Shown piece by piece: positions 14,013 through 16,080 of a stretch of DNA of 16,080 bases. The position numbers and the translations under genes were made by a program. The notes beneath the pieces were generated by a model. That model saw only the letters and a program-made list of their open reading frames with translations. It ran no database searches and was not told where the DNA came from. The stretch is taken from contig JAZQPA010000126.1 of the NCBI GenBank assembly GCA_045628125.1, positions 1 through 16,080 on the forward strand, in the 5' to 3' direction. This DNA is from Minthousia sp045628125. Its GTDB lineage: Bacteria; Bacteroidota; Bacteroidia; Bacteroidales; Bacteroidaceae. Numbering within the stretch: the stretch's first letter is position 1; each line of letters begins with the position of its first letter.

Positions 14013-15851
14013 TTAACGGGCAACTGCCAGATTAGCATTCATGACACGGAAGAAATTACCAGACCAGATCTTTCCTAATTCCTCCTCGGTATAACCCTTT
14101 TCTAGCAGTTTTACGGTAATCTGAATCATGTCGTTATCACCGGCACAACCCAGTACACCGCCACCACCGTCAAAATCAGAACCGATTCCCACATGGTCGA
14201 TACCAGCAACCTTTACACAATGGTCAATATGAGCAACCACGTCATCGATATTGGTCTTTGTGCGGTCAGGGCTCATATAGCTGGCAAAAATACAAATCTG
14301 AATTACACCACCATTCTTTGCCAAAGCCTTCAACTGGTCATCATTCAGGTTACGATCGTGGAAGAACACATCCTTTGCACCTGAATGAGAACAAATTACT
14401 GGTAATTTGCTGTATTTCATCACATCCCAGAATGTTCCCATACTTGCGTGGCTCAAGTCGATAAGCATACCTACCTTATTCATCTCTTTGACAACCTTCT
14501 TACCGAACTCGGTCAAACCCTTGTTCTCATCGGCTGTACGGGTACTAGAGTTACAGATATGGTTATCAGCACTATGACACAGAGTGATATAGCGCACACC
14601 CTGATCAAAGTAATTCTTGATGTTCTTCAAGTCTTTACCAATACCATAACCGTTCTCTACGCCGATAAAGAAAGCACGCTTACCCTGCTCCTTCAAAGAC
14701 CAAGCTTCATCAGGATTAACAGCCAAACCTGCATAATCTGAATACTTGGCAACCTCTGTGTGGATACTTGCGATCAAATCCTTACACTTCTGCTCTGCCT
14801 TAGCTAAAGAAGCATCATCCAATTCGCCCTGACTCAAGAAAGCCGCCAAGAACTGTGAATCCAGGAATCCTTCCTGCATCTTCTGAATGCTTACCTGATT
14901 ATCTAATCTAGCACCTAGGGTATAGCCACCTCTGCTCCACCACATAGGACCATCAGTATGAGTATCAACTGACAAAATACGGCTGTGAATATCCTTGGCT
15001 TTTGCAAAGAGCTTTGCTTTCTCAACAAAAGCAGAGAAGAATTTCAATGATGGCGCATCGCCTGCAGCACAATTCAATTCAGGATGCCACTGAACAGCCA
15101 TCACTGATTTAACAGGATAGGCCTCAATTGCTTCTGGAATACTGTCAGTACTCCAAGCAGTAATTTTCAATCCAGGAGCCACCTTTTTGATTCCCTGATG
15201 ATGACGGCTGTTAACACCTAAACGGTTCTGGCCATAAATCTTATAAACCTCTGAGCCCTCAATCAAGGTAACATCATGAGCTGGAACCAAACTATTCTCA
15301 TATTGGCCATGATTAATATTGGTTTCTTTTTCAGATGGAATATCCTGATACAATGAACCACCCATTGCCACATTAATCAACTGCAATCCGCGGCAAACAC
15401 CTAACACAGGAATATTGCGGTCCATAGCTTTCTTCAACAAAGTCAACTCGTAAAGGTCACGCTTTTCGTTAATGCCACCACACTTTTCCTTCACTTCCTC
15501 ACCATAATATAAAGGATGAATATCTTCACCTCCAGACATCATGAGACCATCCAGCATGCTGACGGTTTTCTCCATCAACACAGGATCTGGACTTTCAGGA
15601 ATGATAACAGGAATACCACCAGCCAATTCAATTGAGCGGGTGCAAGTTCCCTTCATGGTATTAGAAACACTAACACCAATTAATGGTTTTTTCTCATTAT
15701 TCAGCACTGATCCTTTATCCACCTCCTGGTATAAAGCTTTCAGTTTTGGAGAATAAATCTCTGGTTTCTGCTGACGCTGAGCTGACGCAGTCAAAGAGAA
15801 GAATGCGGTCAACGCAAAAACAAATAATTTCTTCATAGCTCTCTTATTCAT
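14013..15851 (-). CDS. exported fusion of class I glutamine amidotransferase-like (C26) hydrolase and M19 membrane dipeptidase
   Basis: A 612-residue two-domain enzyme with a signal peptide (MKKLFVFALTAFFSLTASA after a short start). Domain 1, about residues 55-285, resembles gamma-glutamyl hydrolases of the PuuD/C26 group: SGGEDIHPLYYG, nucleophile C153 in GVCRGLQ, and H256/E258 in QWHPE. Domain 2, about 290-608, is a renal-dipeptidase-like M19 enzyme with all metal ligands: H298 and D300 in DTHTDGP, E399 in VENGYG, H468 in DLSHAS, and H489 in CSHSGAKD, plus R500 and D559 in GSDFDG. Both active sites look intact. Together they could strip gamma-glutamyl groups and split the resulting dipeptides in the periplasm; the substrate is inferred. 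The start at 15851 is uncertain: the ATG at 15836 gives a cleaner signal peptide. Confidence 0.92.
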   Translation of the reverse strand: MNKRAMKKLFVFALTAFFSLTASAQRQQKPEIYSPKLKALYQEVDKGSVLNNEKKPLIGVSVSNTMKGTCTRSIELAGGIPVIIPESPDPVLMEKTVSMLDGLMMSGGEDIHPLYYGEEVKEKCGGINEKRDLYELTLLKKAMDRNIPVLGVCRGLQLINVAMGGSLYQDIPSEKETNINHGQYENSLVPAHDVTLIEGSEVYKIYGQNRLGVNSRHHQGIKKVAPGLKITAWSTDSIPEAIEAYPVKSVMAVQWHPELNCAAGDAPSLKFFSAFVEKAKLFAKAKDIHSRILSVDTHTDGPMWWSRGGYTLGARLDNQVSIQKMQEGFLDSQFLAAFLSQGELDDASLAKAEQKCKDLIASIHTEVAKYSDYAGLAVNPDEAWSLKEQGKRAFFIGVENGYGIGKDLKNIKNYFDQGVRYITLCHSADNHICNSSTRTADENKGLTEFGKKVVKEMNKVGMLIDLSHASMGTFWDVMKYSKLPVICSHSGAKDVFFHDRNLNDDQLKALAKNGGVIQICIFASYMSPDRTKTNIDDVVAHIDHCVKVAGIDHVGIGSDFDGGGGVLGCAGDNDMIQITVKLLEKGYTEEELGKIWSGNFFRVMNANLAVAR

Positions 15852-15871
15852 TATGATTTTAATTTACGATG

Positions 15872-15902
15872 CAAAAGTAATACTTTTTGAGGAGACAAAA
15901 AA
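15872..15902 (-). promoter_or_regulatory. candidate promoter for the C26-M19 fusion gene
   Basis: TACTTTTG on the minus strand (15879-15872) matches TAnnTTTG exactly. Nineteen bases upstream is TTTT (15902-15899), which belongs to the T-run of the preceding rRNA terminator, so that run may also act as the -33 element. A start near 15865 leaves about 14 bases before the ATG at 15851 or 29 before the ATG at 15836. Confidence 0.55.
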
Positions 15903-15935
15903 AAATCCTCCGAAGAAGTTACTCTTCGAAGGATT
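15897..15935 (-). terminator. rRNA operon terminator downstream of 5S rRNA
   Basis: On the minus strand AATCCTTCGAAGA (15935-15923) pairs with TCTTCGGAGGATT (15916-15904) over 13 bp with one G-U pair and a 6-base loop. Nine T follow (15905-15897, the first two shared with the stem). It lies about 8 bases after the 5S 3' end and is a strong intrinsic terminator. Confidence 0.9.
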
Positions 15936-15942
15936 CTGAAAA

Positions 15943-16052
<110 letters not shown>

Positions 16053-16080
16053 AATAAGGTTATTTAAAACATTATCGGAA

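Overview
The window reads as chromosomal DNA of a Bacteroidales member, most likely Bacteroides or Phocaeicola. Evidence: moderately AT-rich DNA, promoters of the Bacteroidetes type (TTTG or TTTT about 19-21 bases before TAnnTTTG), weak or absent Shine-Dalgarno sites, and gene contents typical of that group (DPP III with a bacterial HECxGH motif, a short RecQ, a full leucine operon, a Fur-purA pair). All of it looks like core chromosome. I see no insertion sequence, phage gene, CRISPR array or tRNA.

Left part (1-4745), all minus strand. Reading in the direction of transcription: an AraC-type DNA-binding protein; a terminator-like hairpin; a DPP III zinc peptidase without a signal peptide; an AlkD-like HEAT-repeat protein overlapping it; then, from its own promoter, a Fur-family regulator whose stop codon overlaps the start of purA (ATGA). 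purA runs off the left edge.

Middle (4746-6694): recQ on the plus strand, divergent from the AraC-type gene and convergent with the end of the leucine operon. The operon's terminator hairpin is embedded in the last codons of recQ.

Leucine operon (6697-13931, minus strand): a consensus promoter, a 27-residue leader peptide rich in Leu and Ile codons, an antiterminator/terminator pair, then leuA, leuC, leuD, a second synthase that I assign as the Leptospira-type citramalate synthase cimA, leuB, and a secreted TPR protein coupled to leuB. LeuA starts leucine synthesis from 2-ketoisovalerate. CimA would start threonine-independent isoleucine synthesis from pyruvate. Both routes can use the same LeuCD and LeuB enzymes, so one operon plausibly serves two chain-elongation pathways. 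The leader peptide carries Leu, Ile and Val codons, which fits such shared control by attenuation.

Right part (13953-16080, minus strand): the end of an rRNA operon (5S rRNA and its terminator, with 23S expected beyond the right edge), followed by an exported protein that fuses a class I glutamine amidotransferase-like (C26) hydrolase to an M19 membrane-dipeptidase domain, closed by a strong 17-bp hairpin terminator.

The most noteworthy items are the leu leader attenuator, which is easily missed because its peptide is so short, the cimA assignment inside the leu operon, and the C26-M19 fusion.
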